This document shows, one piece after another, positions 18,039 through 25,601 of a stretch of 64,000 nucleotides of DNA. The notes below the pieces were generated by a model. It ran no database searches. It was given only the letters and a program-made list of their open reading frames with translations, and was not told the DNA's origin. Every line of letters begins with the position of its first letter. Positions within the stretch are counted from its first letter, which is position 1. The position numbers were made by a program, and so were the translations under genes. Source of the stretch: Georhizobium profundi (lineage in GTDB: Bacteria > Pseudomonadota > Alphaproteobacteria > Rhizobiales > Rhizobiaceae); assembly GCF_003952725.1 (NCBI RefSeq), contig NZ_CP032509.1:2256001-2320000 (forward strand), in the 5' to 3' direction.

Positions 18039-18461
18039 CTATTTCCCGTCCGGCGGACCGACGATGGCCCACATATGGCCGAAGGGGTCCTTCAGCTGGC
18101 CGTAAAGATCGCCCCAGAAGGCGACTTCGAACGGCATGACGACGGTGCAGCCGGCATCCACCGCGCGGTCCCACCATTCGCGGGCGTTCATGACCGCGAG
18201 CGTCAGCGTCGTGCCCTGCGGCTCGACCCAGGGATAGCCGTATTCGGGCATGGCATCGCCCAGCATGAACTTGCCATCGTTGATGGTGAGTTGGCAGTGC
18301 ATGACGCGCTTGCCGTCATCCATCAGCATGCGGCTGTCCTCGGTGGCGGCGAAGGCCTTCTTGTAGAATTCGATGGCTGCGCTCGCATCCTTGGATGCGA
18401 GATAGGGGACGACGCCAGGGATGGATGCGGTCCATTCCTGCGGCTGGGTTTGATCGGACAT
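18039..18461 (-). CDS. VOC-family (PhnB-like) protein
   Basis: A second 140-residue VOC protein of the PhnB type: VVPYLASKDASAAIEFYKKA at the N-terminus and a C-terminal DPFGHMWAIVGP. Such proteins are usual companions of ECF42-type sigma factors and DGPF proteins. The start at 18461 has GGAGG seven bases upstream. It lies 39 bases after the DUF1428 gene, so both are likely transcribed from the ECF-type promoter at 18890-18917. Catalytic role unknown. Confidence 0.88.
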   Translation of the reverse strand: MSDQTQPQEWTASIPGVVPYLASKDASAAIEFYKKAFAATEDSRMLMDDGKRVMHCQLTINDGKFMLGDAMPEYGYPWVEPQGTTLTLAVMNAREWWDRAVDAGCTVVMPFEVAFWGDLYGQLKDPFGHMWAIVGPPDGK

Positions 18462-18500
18462 GGGTGCTTCCTCCTTCAAGCTGTGTTTGGCACCGGTGGA

Positions 18501-18854
18501 TCAGAATTCGACGAAGCTTTCAAAGCCGCCGAAGATCATGCGCTTGCCGTCAAACGGCATGCTGGCCATGTCCATCTTCATGCGGTCGTCTTCGAACACC
18601 TTCTTGTTGATCTCGTCGCGCTTTTCGCGGGACGGATAGGTGATCCAGGCGAAGATCACCGTTTCGTCGTCCTTGGCCTGGACGGCGCGGGGAAACGAGG
18701 TGAGCTCGCCATAGGGCACGTCGTCGGCCTTGCATTCGACATAGGACAGCGCGCCGTGCTCCATCCAGATGCGGCCGGCAGTGGTGGCGATCTCCTTGTA
18801 GGCGTCGAACTTGTCCTTCGGGACTGCAAGCAGAAATCCGTCGACATAGGGCAT
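18501..18854 (-). CDS. DUF1428 family protein
   Basis: A 117-residue protein of the DUF1428 (YbaA-like) family with a dimeric ferredoxin-like fold: starts MPYVDGFLLAVPKDKFDAYK and contains FAWITYPSREKRDEINKKVF. The biochemical function is unknown in the family. It is the first gene after a TGTCGG-N17-CGTCC promoter and probably co-transcribed with the VOC gene downstream. GAGGAGG-type ribosome site precedes the ATG. Confidence 0.9.
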   Translation of the reverse strand: MPYVDGFLLAVPKDKFDAYKEIATTAGRIWMEHGALSYVECKADDVPYGELTSFPRAVQAKDDETVIFAWITYPSREKRDEINKKVFEDDRMKMDMASMPFDGKRMIFGGFESFVEF

Positions 18855-18889
18855 TTCAGAGCCTCCTCTTCAACATTTCATTGAGCTCA

Positions 18890-18917
18890 GGACGTTCGCG
18901 ATTTCGGGCAGCCGACA
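18890..18917 (-). promoter_or_regulatory. ECF42-type promoter of the DUF1428-VOC operon
   Basis: On the minus strand this reads TGTCGG, exactly 17 bases, then CGTCC. The -10 element lies about 36 bases before the DUF1428 ATG. The same motif with the same spacing occurs before two other transcription units of this cluster (19430-19457 and 22043-22070). Confidence 0.65.
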
Positions 18918-18935
18918 TGGCCGCTCGAAATTTTT

Positions 18936-19394
18936 TCAGAGCGTGGCGGCGAGCGCAGCCATCTGGTCTGCAGCCTTTCCCCAACCTTCATGAAAGCCCA
19001 TCTCTTCGTGGGACTTCTTGTCGGCCTCCGTCCAATGGCGCGCGACCGCGGTGTAGCGCGTGCCGCCCGCTTCATCCGCAAAAGTGATGATGCCGGTGAA
19101 GAAGGGCTTTTCCGAAGGCGTCCAGGCATCGGTGTAGGCGTCGGTGAAGACGATCTTCTCGTTGGGCACGACTTCGAGATAGATGCCCTGGTTCGGATAC
19201 TCGTTGCCTTCGGGATCGGCCATGACGATGTGGCTGATGCCGCCCGGGCGCACGTCGACCCTGGCCGAAGCGATCGTCCACGGCGCGGGGACGAACCACT
19301 GCTTCAACAGGTCGTCTTCGGTCCAGCAGCGATAGAGTTTCTCGCGCGGCACGTCGATGAAGCGGGTGAGGGTCAGTTCACGGGGCTCAGCCAT
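18936..19394 (-). CDS. SRPBCC (AHSA1-like) family protein
   Basis: A 152-residue START-like protein: LTLTRFIDVPREKLYRCWTE, then WFVPAPWTIA and the C-terminal HEEMGFHEGWGKAADQMA typical of AHSA1-like polyketide cyclase/SRPBCC proteins. They bind hydrophobic ligands or assist proteins; the ligand here is unknown. Start 19394 is supported by GGAG seven bases upstream; the longer frame to 19586 runs through a terminator and a promoter and is rejected. It has its own TGTCGG-N17-CGTCC promoter immediately upstream. Confidence 0.9.
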   Translation of the reverse strand: MAEPRELTLTRFIDVPREKLYRCWTEDDLLKQWFVPAPWTIASARVDVRPGGISHIVMADPEGNEYPNQGIYLEVVPNEKIVFTDAYTDAWTPSEKPFFTGIITFADEAGGTRYTAVARHWTEADKKSHEEMGFHEGWGKAADQMAALAATL

Positions 19395-19429
19395 GGTGCA
19401 TCTCCAGATGATGTCCGATTTCGTGCAAA

Positions 19430-19457
19430 GGACGCTGGAGGATGCCACTTCCCGACA
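19430..19457 (-). promoter_or_regulatory. ECF42-type promoter of the SRPBCC gene
   Basis: TGTCGG-N17-CGTCC on the minus strand, identical in both elements and in spacing to the sites at 18890-18917 and 22043-22070. The -10 element is about 36 bases before the SRPBCC start codon. Confidence 0.65.
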
Positions 19458-19517
19458 GGGGGCGTCCAAAAAATCTGAATTTTCGCGGAAACCGGCGTTG
19501 CTTGAGCCGAAAAACGC

Positions 19518-19544
19518 AAAAAAGGCCGGTATGAACCGGCCTTT
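19518..19544 (-). terminator. Rho-independent terminator of cspA
   Basis: A nine-base perfect stem (AAGGCCGGT / ACCGGCCTT) with a four-base loop is followed on the minus strand by six T residues. It lies about 80 bases past the cspA stop and insulates the SRPBCC gene from cspA. Confidence 0.85.
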
Positions 19545-19622
19545 CATTGCCATTGCCGCATCCTGAGCCAGTACATCCGTGGTCACAGGGAAGGCGATGA
19601 CAAGCTATGCGAGCTTGCTCGA

Positions 19623-19832
19623 TTAAGCGGCGGCGAGGTTGCCTGCGCTCATCTTGCCGCTCTTGCTGTCGCGAACAACGTCGAAGTGCACTTTCTGGCC
19701 TTCGGCGATGGACGACATGCCGGCGCGCTCAACGGCCGAAATGTGAACGAATACGTCTGCGCTGCCATCGTTCGGCTCAATGAAGCCGTAACCCTTGGTG
19801 GCGTTGAACCATTTTACAGTACCAGTAGCCAT
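19623..19832 (-). CDS. cspA: Cold-shock domain protein
   Basis: A 69-residue CspA-family RNA/DNA-binding protein with both ribonucleoprotein motifs, KGYGFIEP and VFVHISAVE, and the usual start [10 protein letters not shown]. It binds single-stranded nucleic acid and acts as an RNA chaperone. The 5' region up to about 19980 is gene-free, in keeping with the long leader usual for csp genes. It sits inside the ECF42-type cluster but has its own terminator, so it is probably an independent transcript. Confidence 0.95.
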   Translation of the reverse strand: MATGTVKWFNATKGYGFIEPNDGSADVFVHISAVERAGMSSIAEGQKVHFDVVRDSKSGKMSAGNLAAA

Positions 19833-20021
19833 GACGATTACCTTTCAATCGCATAGTAAGAATGCCGATCGACCAAAAATCGAAAGGCGGTGGATCGATA
19901 GGTAAGGGAAAGTCGTCGCATGCGCCGTGGCGCCTAAACAAGTTCGGTTACTCAGATCGATTTGACATAGGTGCGCCTTTGGCGGCCCAATGTCAATGCT
20001 ATGGCGTTGATAGTCGGGTCC

Positions 20022-20267
20022 TTATCGGCTGCCTACGCCCTTTCTGGTGGCTTTCTTAGGGGATTTGCGCGCGGGCGCCTTGGGCACTTCGACAGCGGCG
20101 GTCTCCGCTTCCATCGCCAGGCGCTGTGCTCTCAGCCGCTCCGTCTTGCGCTCGCGGGCGACGACTTCCTTTTCCATGATGGTGCGGGCTTCGTTGTTGG
20201 TCGATGACCACTTGGCCTCGGAGGAAGAGCGCTTTTCCGTGGACGGCGTTTTGAAGGGCTGGGCCAA
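20022..20267 (-). CDS. Small basic conserved-looking protein, TTG start
   Basis: 81 codons starting at TTG 20267, with AGGA seven bases upstream, reading (M)AQPFKTPSTEKRSSSEAKW and later EARTIMEKEVVARERKTERL. The C-terminus is Lys/Ala/Pro-rich (KSPKKATRKG), like proteins with nucleic-acid-binding tails. I do not recognise a named domain, but the layout resembles small rhizobial proteins of unknown function. A longer frame to 20591 overlaps the sigma factor gene and is unlikely. It lies just downstream of the sigma gene on the same strand. Confidence 0.65.
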   Translation of the reverse strand: MAQPFKTPSTEKRSSSEAKWSSTNNEARTIMEKEVVARERKTERLRAQRLAMEAETAAVEVPKAPARKSPKKATRKGVGSR

Positions 20268-20296
20268 TCGTTTTCCTGACTCTGTCTGAACACAAT

Positions 20297-20313
20297 GAAC
20301 GCAGTCTGCGTTC
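20297..20313. repeat. Perfect inverted repeat between sigma gene and the small basic protein gene
   Basis: GAACGCA-GTC-TGCGTTC: seven perfectly paired bases around a three-base centre, 30 bases before the TTG start and 15 bases past the sigma factor stop. No U-tract follows on either strand. It could be an operator or a short processing hairpin. Confidence 0.4.
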
Positions 20314-20328
20314 TCTAAAGTCCTTATA

Positions 20329-21639
20329 TCAGACATTCGTCGTTCGTGACAGGTGGGCTGTTTCACGCGCCGTTTTGGGGGCTTCGCCGAGCTTGTCGAG
20401 ATGACGCCGGATATGCGCCGCCTCGGCGGGGCTGTTGGCCAGCGAAATGGCGCGGTTGAACGCCTCGACCGCCTCCGCGCGCCGGCCGAGTTCGCTGAGC
20501 AGGCCACCACGCAGGCCGTGGAAATAGAAGTAGCCGGACAGCCTTTCGGCGAGCGGATCGATGAGCGCCAGCGCCGCTTCGGGCCCGGCAAGCTTGTTGA
20601 TCGCTACCGCGCGGTTGAGCGTGACGACGGGGGATGGCTGCACAGCTTCGAGCGTCCGGTAGAGCAGGTCGATCGCCGCCCAATCGGTTTCGACGGCGGA
20701 TTTCGCGCGGGCATGGGTGGCGGCAATCGCGGCCTGAAGCTGGTAGGCGCCGGGGCGCGCATGACGCAGCGCCTTGTCGAGCATGGCGAGGCCTTCGGCG
20801 ATCATCGCGCCGTTCCACAATGTGCGGTTCTGGTCCTCCAGCAGCACGATCTGGCCATCGGCATCGAAGCGGGTCGGGCTGCGGGCGTGCTGCAGGAGCA
20901 TGAGCGCGAGCAGGCCTGCGATCTCGGGCTCGGCCGGAAAGAGCTTGACCATCAGGCGGGCAAGCCGGATCGCCTCCTCGGCGAAGACGGAGGCGGACCG
21001 CTCGGCCTCACGCGTCCTGGCGACGTCGCTGGCGCGGGCGGAGTAGCCTTCGTTGAAGACGAGGTAGAGCATGGCACCGACGGTCGACAGGCGCTCGGCA
21101 CGCGCCTCGCGGTCCGGCGCCTCGAAGGGAACGCCGGCGCGGGCGATTTTTGCCTTGGCGCGCGTGATGCGCTGTTCCATCGCCGCTTCGGAAACGAGGA
21201 AGGCACGCGCGATCTGCGGCACGGTGAGGCCCGAAACGATGCGTAAAGCGAGCGCGATCTGCTGCGTCGTCGGCAGATCCTGATGGCAGCAGACGAAGAG
21301 CAGTCGCAGTATGTCGTCGCGATAGGCGCTCTCGTCCAGCTTCTCGGCGATGTCGGTTTCGGCGTCCGAGAGATCGGAAATCTGATCCTCTTCCGGCAGC
21401 GGCCGGAGGCGGCTGTCACGACGTACGCCGTCGACGCCGGCATTGCGGCCGACGAAGATCAGCCAGGCGGCGGGATCGCGCGGCGGGCCGTTCTTCGGCC
21501 AGGATTTCAGTGCGCGCAGGCAGGCTTCCTGGAAGGCCTCTTCGGCCCGGTCGAGATCGCGGAAATAGCGAAGAAGCGCTGCGACCGCTTGGGGACGGGC
21601 GGCGGTCAGTGCGGTCTCGATCCAGGCAGTGTCGTTCAT
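20329..21639 (-). CDS. ECF42-type RNA polymerase sigma factor with TPR-like C-terminal extension
   Basis: The 436 residues include sigma region 2 (ALLRYFRDLDRAEEAFQEAC), a region 4 helix-turn-helix (LTVPQIARAFLVSEAAMEQR) and a C-terminal extension of about 260 residues (ending with helices such as GLRGGLLSELGRRAEAVEAF). That architecture is the ECF42 group, whose members lack a classical anti-sigma factor and are regulated through the extension. The partner of this group, a DGPF/YciI protein, is encoded directly upstream with an ATGA overlap, so the two are translationally coupled. The likely target promoters are the three TGTCGG-N17-CGTCC sites in the cluster, one of them its own. Confidence 0.93.
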   Translation of the reverse strand: MNDTAWIETALTAARPQAVAALLRYFRDLDRAEEAFQEACLRALKSWPKNGPPRDPAAWLIFVGRNAGVDGVRRDSRLRPLPEEDQISDLSDAETDIAEKLDESAYRDDILRLLFVCCHQDLPTTQQIALALRIVSGLTVPQIARAFLVSEAAMEQRITRAKAKIARAGVPFEAPDREARAERLSTVGAMLYLVFNEGYSARASDVARTREAERSASVFAEEAIRLARLMVKLFPAEPEIAGLLALMLLQHARSPTRFDADGQIVLLEDQNRTLWNGAMIAEGLAMLDKALRHARPGAYQLQAAIAATHARAKSAVETDWAAIDLLYRTLEAVQPSPVVTLNRAVAINKLAGPEAALALIDPLAERLSGYFYFHGLRGGLLSELGRRAEAVEAFNRAISLANSPAEAAHIRRHLDKLGEAPKTARETAHLSRTTNV

Positions 21640-22019
21640 CTCGTCTCAGCCTTCGGTGTTGCCGGTTGATAGAAGCCGACGGGGCGGATCTCGTAGGAAC
21701 CACCTCCGGGATTGGCCTCCGCGAGGTCGCGCGCGATCGCCAGCGCATCGTCGAGCGTTTCGCAATCGACGAGGTAGAAGCCCAGGAACTGCTCCTTGGT
21801 TTCGGCAAAGGGGCCATCGATGACGAGCGGTTCGTCCGCGCCCTTGCGCAGGGTGGTGGCGGCGCTGGTCGGCATGAGGCGGGCGACGGGGCCGAGCCGG
21901 CCTTCGTCCTGAAGTTTGCCGGTGATCTTCATCAGACGCGCCATGACGGCATCGTCTTCTTCCTTGCTCCAGGCACCGACGACGTCTTCATGGTTGTAGC
22001 ACAGGATCGCATAAAGCAT
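21636..22019 (-). CDS. DGPF/YciI-like protein, ECF42 partner
   Basis: A 127-residue YCII-related protein with the hallmark DGPFAETKEQFLGFY, plus a C-terminal GGGSYEIRPV. DGPF proteins have a ferredoxin-like fold and are near-constant neighbours and targets of ECF42-type sigma factors; biochemical function is unknown. GAGG lies eight bases before the ATG. It is first in the operon with the sigma factor, which starts inside its stop codon, and has the ECF42-type promoter at 22043-22070. Confidence 0.93.
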   Translation of the reverse strand: MLYAILCYNHEDVVGAWSKEEDDAVMARLMKITGKLQDEGRLGPVARLMPTSAATTLRKGADEPLVIDGPFAETKEQFLGFYLVDCETLDDALAIARDLAEANPGGGSYEIRPVGFYQPATPKAETR

Positions 22020-22042
22020 GGATGTGGCCTCGCTTGCTCACA

Positions 22043-22070
22043 GGACGAAGGAAACAAGCGGTACCCGACA
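22043..22070 (-). promoter_or_regulatory. ECF42-type promoter of the DGPF-sigma operon (autoregulation)
   Basis: TGTCGG-N17-CGTCC on the minus strand, ending 23 bases before the DGPF start codon. With two identical sites elsewhere in the cluster, it implies that the sigma factor drives its own operon. Confidence 0.65.
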
Positions 22071-22183
22071 GCAGGCCGGCAAACAATGTTGGACAAATCG
22101 AGGGAAGCAACGTCACGGGCTCAAGGCCGCGTCTCTGACCGGGACAAGAGCCCCGGCCTCATTGGTATGCCAAGCGCTGGGTG

Positions 22184-22399
22184 TCAGGCCGGCTCGGGCT
22201 CGTCGATGAGGATCAGCTCCTCGCGGGTGATGTCGATGACGTAGCGTCCTTCCTCGACATGGGTGACCTTGCGGCCATCGTCGAGAATGTAGTGCTTCAT
22301 GCCAAGCGCCCCGCTCGCCATGAGATCGTGATACTCGTCCACGCGGCGCTCGGTGCCCTTGCCGTCGCGCACCCGGAACGATCCGGTTTTCTTGTCCAT
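22184..22399 (-). CDS. Small hypothetical protein
   Basis: 71 residues starting MDKKTGSFRVRDGKGTERRV, with GGGAGG nine bases upstream of the ATG at 22399. It is acidic at the C-terminus (ITREELILIDEPEPA), with no signal peptide or membrane segment. I do not recognise the family. The even, protein-like composition and good ribosome site make it a likely real gene. It lies between the DGPF operon and ectD on the same strand without a visible ECF-type promoter. Confidence 0.7.
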   Translation of the reverse strand: MDKKTGSFRVRDGKGTERRVDEYHDLMASGALGMKHYILDDGRKVTHVEEGRYVIDITREELILIDEPEPA

Positions 22400-22514
22400 G
22401 GGACATTGCCTCCCTCTTCCAATCACCGTCTCGGCGAGACGGTTTTCATCAGGCCCGAAGACCCGATCTGTCCATCGGACACCCCACCGATCGAGGCGTC
22501 CGAAGGCCTCGCCG

Positions 22515-23441
22515 TCAGGCGGCGAGTGGTTTCGCGTTGCGCTCGATCACCTCGACCGTGTCCACATGCTTGCGTGCGCCGACGAATTCCGGGCGCGGCG
22601 TGCCTGCAGAGAAGGGGGCGACGAGCTTGTTCGACACGGCGTTGAACACGAAGAACGCGTTGGACCGCGCCATCGGCGAGATGTTGGACGCCGAGCCGTG
22701 CATCGTGTTGCAATCGAAGATCAGCAGCGAACCGGCTGGGCCCGTTGGCGTTTCCAGCCCGAAATCGTCATAGAGACGGGTGAGGCTTTCATCGTCCGGC
22801 GTGCCGGTTTCCTGGACCTTGAGCGATGACTTGTAGTTGTCCTCGGGCGTTTCGCCGACCGTGCCGACGAAGCGCTTGTGGGAACCGGGCATCAGCATGA
22901 GCGGACCATTGTGCGGCTCGTTGTCGGTGAGGAGCAACGACATGGACAAGGCACGCATGCGGGGCATGCCGTCTTCCGCGTGCCAGGTTTCGAAATCGGA
23001 ATGCCAGTAGAACTCTTTGCCGCGAAAGCCCGGTTTGAAGTTCAGCCGCGACTGGTGGATGTAGACGTCGTCGCCGAGCAGGAACCGCGCGAGGCCGGCC
23101 AGGCGCTCGTCGCTGGCGAGGCGATGCATGATGGCGCTCTGGCGGTGAAGGGCGAATATCGAGCGGACATCGCCGGAATTGGGTTCAGTGATGAGGGTTT
23201 CGTCTTCGAGCGCATCCTTGGAGGTGCGAAGCCGCTTGGACTCATCAAGAAGGATCTGAAGTTCGTCCGCCTTGAAGAGGCCGGGCAGGAAGAGGAATCC
23301 CTTGTCCTCGTAGGATCGATATTCCTCTTGAGTGAGGGGCGCATCTTCGCTCCAGCGCGAATAGATCACCGGATCCTGACGGTCGCGGACGTCAGGTTCC
23401 GTGCCTTTTCGGGTCGGGTAAAGGTCGTGCATCTCTGCCAT
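22515..23441 (-). CDS. ectD: Ectoine hydroxylase
   Basis: A non-heme Fe(II)/2-oxoglutarate dioxygenase of the phytanoyl-CoA dioxygenase superfamily that converts ectoine to 5-hydroxyectoine. The EctD signature is nearly complete: FYWHSDFETWHAEDGMPRMR, which carries two iron ligands (His and Asp), and MHGSASNISP with the third His. 308 residues from the ATG at 23441, preceded by GAGGAG, matches the family (about 300). No ectABC genes are in the window, so the enzyme may act on imported ectoine or on ectoine made from genes elsewhere. It is monocistronic here. Confidence 0.92.
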   Translation of the reverse strand: MAEMHDLYPTRKGTEPDVRDRQDPVIYSRWSEDAPLTQEEYRSYEDKGFLFLPGLFKADELQILLDESKRLRTSKDALEDETLITEPNSGDVRSIFALHRQSAIMHRLASDERLAGLARFLLGDDVYIHQSRLNFKPGFRGKEFYWHSDFETWHAEDGMPRMRALSMSLLLTDNEPHNGPLMLMPGSHKRFVGTVGETPEDNYKSSLKVQETGTPDDESLTRLYDDFGLETPTGPAGSLLIFDCNTMHGSASNISPMARSNAFFVFNAVSNKLVAPFSAGTPRPEFVGARKHVDTVEVIERNAKPLAA

Positions 23442-23790
23442 CGTCCATCTCCTCATTCGTCATTAGGTTGTTTCACACGTCCGAAACTGGCGTGGCGACC
23501 GAAAGAGCGGATCGAAATCCGATAGGGCAAGGCAGTCAGACTTACCGGCGAGCGGCTGGCAGGCCGCGGGATTTCCTCATCATTCCGGCGGCGCAACGCA
23601 CGCATCGGACACCGGCGGAACATCTGCTTCCGCCTCGTGTTCCAAACTACCTCAAATTTTTTCCGTCTGAAACCTTCGGTGAGGTGCACGACTGGAAGAA
23701 TGGGGGCGATCCAAAGACGGGTTTTGCATTTGGCCGCTTTCGCGCTATGGCGATTGCATACAATCTTCAACTCTCGCGAATGCCGGTCCC
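23442..23790. other. Intergenic region between ectD and the TauE/SafE gene
   Basis: Divergent promoters are expected here. Open frames on both strands (about 105-114 codons) have arginine/proline-skewed compositions and no ribosome sites, and I do not accept them as genes. No terminator-like hairpin or recognisable operator was found. Confidence 0.4.
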
Positions 23791-24612
23791 ATGCCCCCCA
23801 TCGAAGATCTGATCCTTTTCGCGCTGGCGCTCGCCGGTGCCGGTGTCGTTGCCGGTATTCTGGCCGGACTGTTTGGCATCGGCGGCGGGGCGATCCTCGT
23901 GCCTGTGTTCTACCAGGTGTTCGCGCTGGTGGGCGTCGATGAAGCGGTGCGGATGCATCTCGCGGTTGGTACGTCGCTCGCGATCATCGTGCCGACATCG
24001 CTGCGATCCTATTTCTCGCATCGAAAGCGCGGGGCGGTGGATGATGTGCTTCTGAAGTCCTGGATTACGGCTGTGCCACTTGGTGCGCTGCTTGCGGCGG
24101 CCGTGGCAGCGTTTTCGTCGAGCGAGGCGCTTCGGGCGATCTTTGCGGTGATCGCAGTGCTGGTCGCCTTCCGGATGCTGTTCAACCGGGCATCTTGGCG
24201 GCTTGGCGACGACCTGCCGCGCAATCCGTTCAAATACATAGCGGGCGTCGTCATCGGCGTTCTGTCGGGCCTGATGGGCATCGGCGGCGGCGTGCTCAAC
24301 AACACCTTCATGAGCCTTTACGGGCGACCGATGCACCAGGCGGTGGCGACATCTGCCGGCGTCGGCGTGCTGATTTCGATCCCGGGGCTCATCGGCTACA
24401 TCATTGCAGGCTGGGGCGCCTCCGGCCTGCCGCCGTTTTCGACCGGCTACATCAACTGGGTGGCGGTTGCCCTGATCATCCCGATCACGTTGCTCGTCGC
24501 GCCTGTCGGCGTCGCGCTGGCCCACCGGGCGAGCAAGCGGCAGCTGGAGATCGGTTTCGGGATCTTCCTCTTGATCGTCGCCGCCCGCTTCGCGATCAGT
24601 CTCGCAGAATAA
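23791..24612 (+). CDS. TauE/SafE family membrane transporter
   Basis: 273 residues with eight hydrophobic helices and the two symmetrical family motifs: GLFGIGGGAILVPVFYQV near residue 28 and GLMGIGGGVLNNTF near 168. Family members export sulfite or organosulfonates; the substrate is unknown. The 3' end overlaps the convergent aspartic protease gene by 17 bases. The start codon lacks a strong ribosome site. Confidence 0.88.
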   Translation: MPPIEDLILFALALAGAGVVAGILAGLFGIGGGAILVPVFYQVFALVGVDEAVRMHLAVGTSLAIIVPTSLRSYFSHRKRGAVDDVLLKSWITAVPLGALLAAAVAAFSSSEALRAIFAVIAVLVAFRMLFNRASWRLGDDLPRNPFKYIAGVVIGVLSGLMGIGGGVLNNTFMSLYGRPMHQAVATSAGVGVLISIPGLIGYIIAGWGASGLPPFSTGYINWVAVALIIPITLLVAPVGVALAHRASKRQLEIGFGIFLLIVAARFAISLAE

Positions 24613-25306
24613 GCTCGTCGCGACGCATCTCGAAGGACGAGAGCTCGCCGATGAAATTCATGCCGAGCAGGCTTTGGGACAAAGCGCCATCCTCGGAGAC
24701 CAGCGCGCGGACATCGCTGCGCACGATCGGGCCAATCGCAACCTCATCGAGCGTAACGATTGCGGCGAGCGCCTGGCCATTGGCGGTGGAGACCGGCTGG
24801 CTGTAGCTGAGGTTCTCAGGTTCGAGGCCGAGCCGCTCGGCGTCGTCATAGGCCAGCGCGATCAGCGAGGCGCCTGTGTCGACCATGACGCCCACGGGCT
24901 CGCCATTGACGCTGATCTCGGTGGCGAACTGACCGCCCATGGCTTTCTGGATGACGACTTCCCGCGTGCCATCGTCAAGCTGGCGCACGGCCGCCGTGCC
25001 TGGCATGAGGCCGGCCTGCAACCGCGTGCCGAGCGATTGGATGTCGTACCGGAAGACGTAGAGCGCGCTGAAGGCGAGGATGATGACCGCCCAGATGACG
25101 GCGGCCTTGAGCACCTGGCCGAAGCGGCCGGGCATGAGTGCCGCCGAGCCGAGAACGGTGAGGAGTGCCGCACCGGTGACGAGGTTGCCGAACTGATCGT
25201 TCTCCAGGCCGAGGGTCTGGCCCGCATTGTGGTTCCACAGCAGGAGGCCGAGGCCGGTAGCGAGGATGGCCATCGCGACATAAAAGATGACGGGGTTGCG
25301 GCGCAT
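24596..25306 (-). CDS. TIGR02281-type membrane-anchored retropepsin-like aspartic protease
   Basis: About 236 residues with two or three N-terminal hydrophobic segments (FYVAMAILATGLGLLLW; AAVIWAVIILAFSALYVF) and a periplasm-facing clan AA aspartic protease domain with the active-site triplet in VMVDTGASLIALAY. This family is typical of Rhizobiales and is often found beside DUF1289 and cobalamin genes, as here. The start at 25306 is preferred over 25330. It follows the DUF1289 gene with a four-base gap, so co-transcription is expected. Confidence 0.85.
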   Translation of the reverse strand: MRRNPVIFYVAMAILATGLGLLLWNHNAGQTLGLENDQFGNLVTGAALLTVLGSAALMPGRFGQVLKAAVIWAVIILAFSALYVFRYDIQSLGTRLQAGLMPGTAAVRQLDDGTREVVIQKAMGGQFATEISVNGEPVGVMVDTGASLIALAYDDAERLGLEPENLSYSQPVSTANGQALAAIVTLDEVAIGPIVRSDVRALVSEDGALSQSLLGMNFIGELSSFEMRRDELILRD

Positions 25307-25310
25307 GCGG

Positions 25311-25592
25311 TCAGCCTTCGCCGCGTTCAAGCGCGAGGCGCTGGCGCTTCGTCACGCGGCGCGGCTTGCGCTCGATCTTGTCCAGGCGGGCCGGCAGCTC
25401 ATCCATGATCGCACGGCGTTCGGCGGCGGAATAGACGAGCCAATTGGTGATTTCGGCACTGGAGCGGCCGCAACCGAAGCAGTGGCCGGTCGACCGATCA
25501 ATCGAGCAGACGAGGATGCAGGGGCTTTCGACGGTCACTGGGCAGCGCTCACGGGGCGGGCGGGTCTCTCTGTTCAGGTCGTTCACATTCAT
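25311..25592 (-). CDS. DUF1289 family protein
   Basis: 93 residues with the DUF1289 core CILVCSIDRSTGHCFGCGRS, whose four cysteines suggest a metal-binding knuckle, followed by EITNWLVYSAAERRAIMDEL. The function of the family is unknown. It sits between cobS and the aspartic protease gene on the same strand with short gaps, as in other Rhizobiales. Confidence 0.88.
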   Translation of the reverse strand: MNVNDLNRETRPPRERCPVTVESPCILVCSIDRSTGHCFGCGRSSAEITNWLVYSAAERRAIMDELPARLDKIERKPRRVTKRQRLALERGEG

Positions 25593-25601
25593 ATCGTTTG
25601 C

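Noticed and set aside
19965..19996. TTGACA and CTATGT as a cspA promoter
   Set aside because: The elements are 20 bases apart, too wide for a standard sigma-70 promoter, so no feature was recorded.
23453..23812. Open frames on both strands between ectD and the TauE gene
   Set aside because: Arg/Pro-skewed translations without start signals; overlapping each other.
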